In this document: positions 63,010-64,000 of the stretch, in pieces
How the letters are laid out: every line of letters begins with the position of its first letter
Numbering within the stretch: position 1 is the stretch's first letter
Position numbers and translations under genes: made by a program
The notes under the pieces: model-generated
Told to the model about the DNA's origin: nothing
What the model saw: the letters and a program-made list of their open reading frames with translations, nothing else
Database searches by the model: none
NCBI GenBank assembly: GCA_038380435.1
Contig: JAWZYU010000025.1
Span: 31,906,707 to 31,970,706, forward strand
Direction of reading: 5' to 3'
Length of the DNA stretch: 64,000 bases
Source: Ryuthela nishihirai
Taxonomy: Eukaryota; Arthropoda; Arachnida; Araneae; Heptathelidae

Positions 63010-64000
63010 GAAATTAAAAAAATCTTTAGAAATGGATTCAATTCAATTGTGATAATATAATGGAATTAAAAAACTATCAATGAATTAAAATCAGAAACTA
63101 AAGAAATAAAGAAGGAAAATTTAAGCCTAAAAAATGAAAATACAAAATTAAAGGATGAAATGAATGTGATGAAAGCACAATTAAATGATCTGGAACAATA
63201 TTCTAAAAACTCTAATATTGAAATATTAGGTGTTCCAAAAGAGAGAAATGAAAATATACATGATATTTTTAAATCTGTAAAAAATCACTTAACATTAAAG
63301 AAGAAGTTGCTATTGAAAGAATACACAGAGTTCCAATGAAAGTAAAAAATAAAATCAAGCCCATTATAGTTAAGTTTAAGTGCAAAGACAAAAGAAACAG
63401 ATTTTGTCAAGCTGCTAAAAAGAAAAAAAAAATCAATGGTAATGAGATCTCTTCCAGATTTATGAAAACAAAAAAAACTTCATTAACGAATGTTTAACCC
63501 AGCTAAACAAGAAACTGTTCTATGAAGTGAAAACAGTTTGGTTATGAACACAATTACAAATATATATGGACTAATGAAGGAAAAGCGTATATAAGAAAAA
63601 ATCAAAATCTCGAGTGTTATGTATAACAAATACTAATGATTTAATTAATATTCCTTAAATTATGAATAATTTCTATCGTATAAATTATAACATTTTCCAT
63701 TATATGATAATAAGTGTTCAAATTTTGAAAATATAACAGACTTTGGGAATTTCATTAGATATAATTTATACAATTGCTGACATGATGTTTGCTAATATAA
63801 TTCACTTAAATATTCATAGTTTAAGAGCACATTTGGATGAATTATTAATTTTATTGTCTACTGTTAATTACAACTTAGATGCAATAATATTAAGTGAAAT
63901 ATGGGTGAAGAATGATGAAATCAGTTTATTCAATATAATAGGATTTCAGATGATTTTTAAATGTAGAGACTACAATAAATCTGGTGGTATAATCTTTTAT
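63010..64000 (+). mobile_element. 5' part of a LINE, cut by the window end
   Basis: ORF1 (about 63070-63625) has a coiled coil (EIKKENLSLKNENTKLKDEM), an RRM-like block (NSNIEILGVPKERNE), IERIHRVPMKVKNKIKPIIV and FKCKDKRNRFCQAA, and an end WTNEGKAYIRKNQN. ORF2 starts near 63780 with the endonuclease N-terminus MFANIIHLNIHSLRAHLDEL, DAIILSEIWV and YNKSGGIIFY. One frameshift is visible in ORF1; ORF2 is open to the window end. The order matches the LINE at 44700-50360, but the sequences differ. Confidence 0.8.

Overview
This is a eukaryotic nuclear window, AT-rich and dominated by transposable elements. Spliced exons with GT/AG borders, tRNA-derived SINEs with target-site duplications, LINEs, Tc1/mariner, hAT-like and pogo elements, a solo LTR and minisatellites all point to an animal. 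Mariner-type elements with a DUF4817-like N-terminus and the tRNA SINE families suggest an arthropod, perhaps a chelicerate; that placement is inference.

Two host genes can be supported. (1) An intact single-exon gene at 9286-10557 (+) encodes a 423-residue protein ending in a clear SOCS box, so it is probably a Cullin-5 E3 ligase substrate adaptor. A CRE-like site lies upstream and an AATAAA downstream. About 5 kb upstream (4030-4650) is a broken paralogue that keeps both flanks but has lost almost the whole coding region, with a 16-bp-arm palindrome at the junction. (2) OSGEPL1 (mitochondrial tRNA threonylcarbamoyladenosine synthase, Qri7/TsaD family) lies on the minus strand from about 36.8 to beyond 56.9 kb. 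Four 3'-terminal exons agree in phase with one another; the 5' exons are not in the window.

Layout. 0-4 kb: unassigned sequence, a minisatellite element, two abutting TA-flanked DNA elements and a 20-bp-type array split by a SINE. 4-11 kb: SOCS pseudogene, a terminal-inverted-repeat element carrying a broken ORF of an unnamed family, a LINE 3' half with RNase H, and the SOCS gene. 12-20 kb: hAT-like elements, a large minisatellite element, pogo and mariner-type non-autonomous elements. 20-28 kb: SINEs and two copies of an RTE-like LINE; one is full length with target duplications and has a SINE inside its YADD motif. 28-36 kb: a SINE head amplified into three 155-bp units, a Tc1 element holding a SINE, and a family of long inverted repeats. 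36-57 kb: OSGEPL1 exons, with introns holding a solo LTR, a LINE nested with a SINE and a Tc1, more Tc1 copies and SINEs. 58-62 kb: a mariner gene split by a 2.8-kb two-unit repeat block. 63-64 kb: the 5' part of another LINE running off the end.

Most of the coding potential is mobile-element debris; no operon-like or prokaryotic features are present. The observations most worth following up are the unnamed ORF in the 5.7-6.6 kb element, the SOCS-gene deletion with its palindrome, the SINE-head tandem array, the repeat block inside the mariner, and the two minisatellite-bearing elements that share ends.
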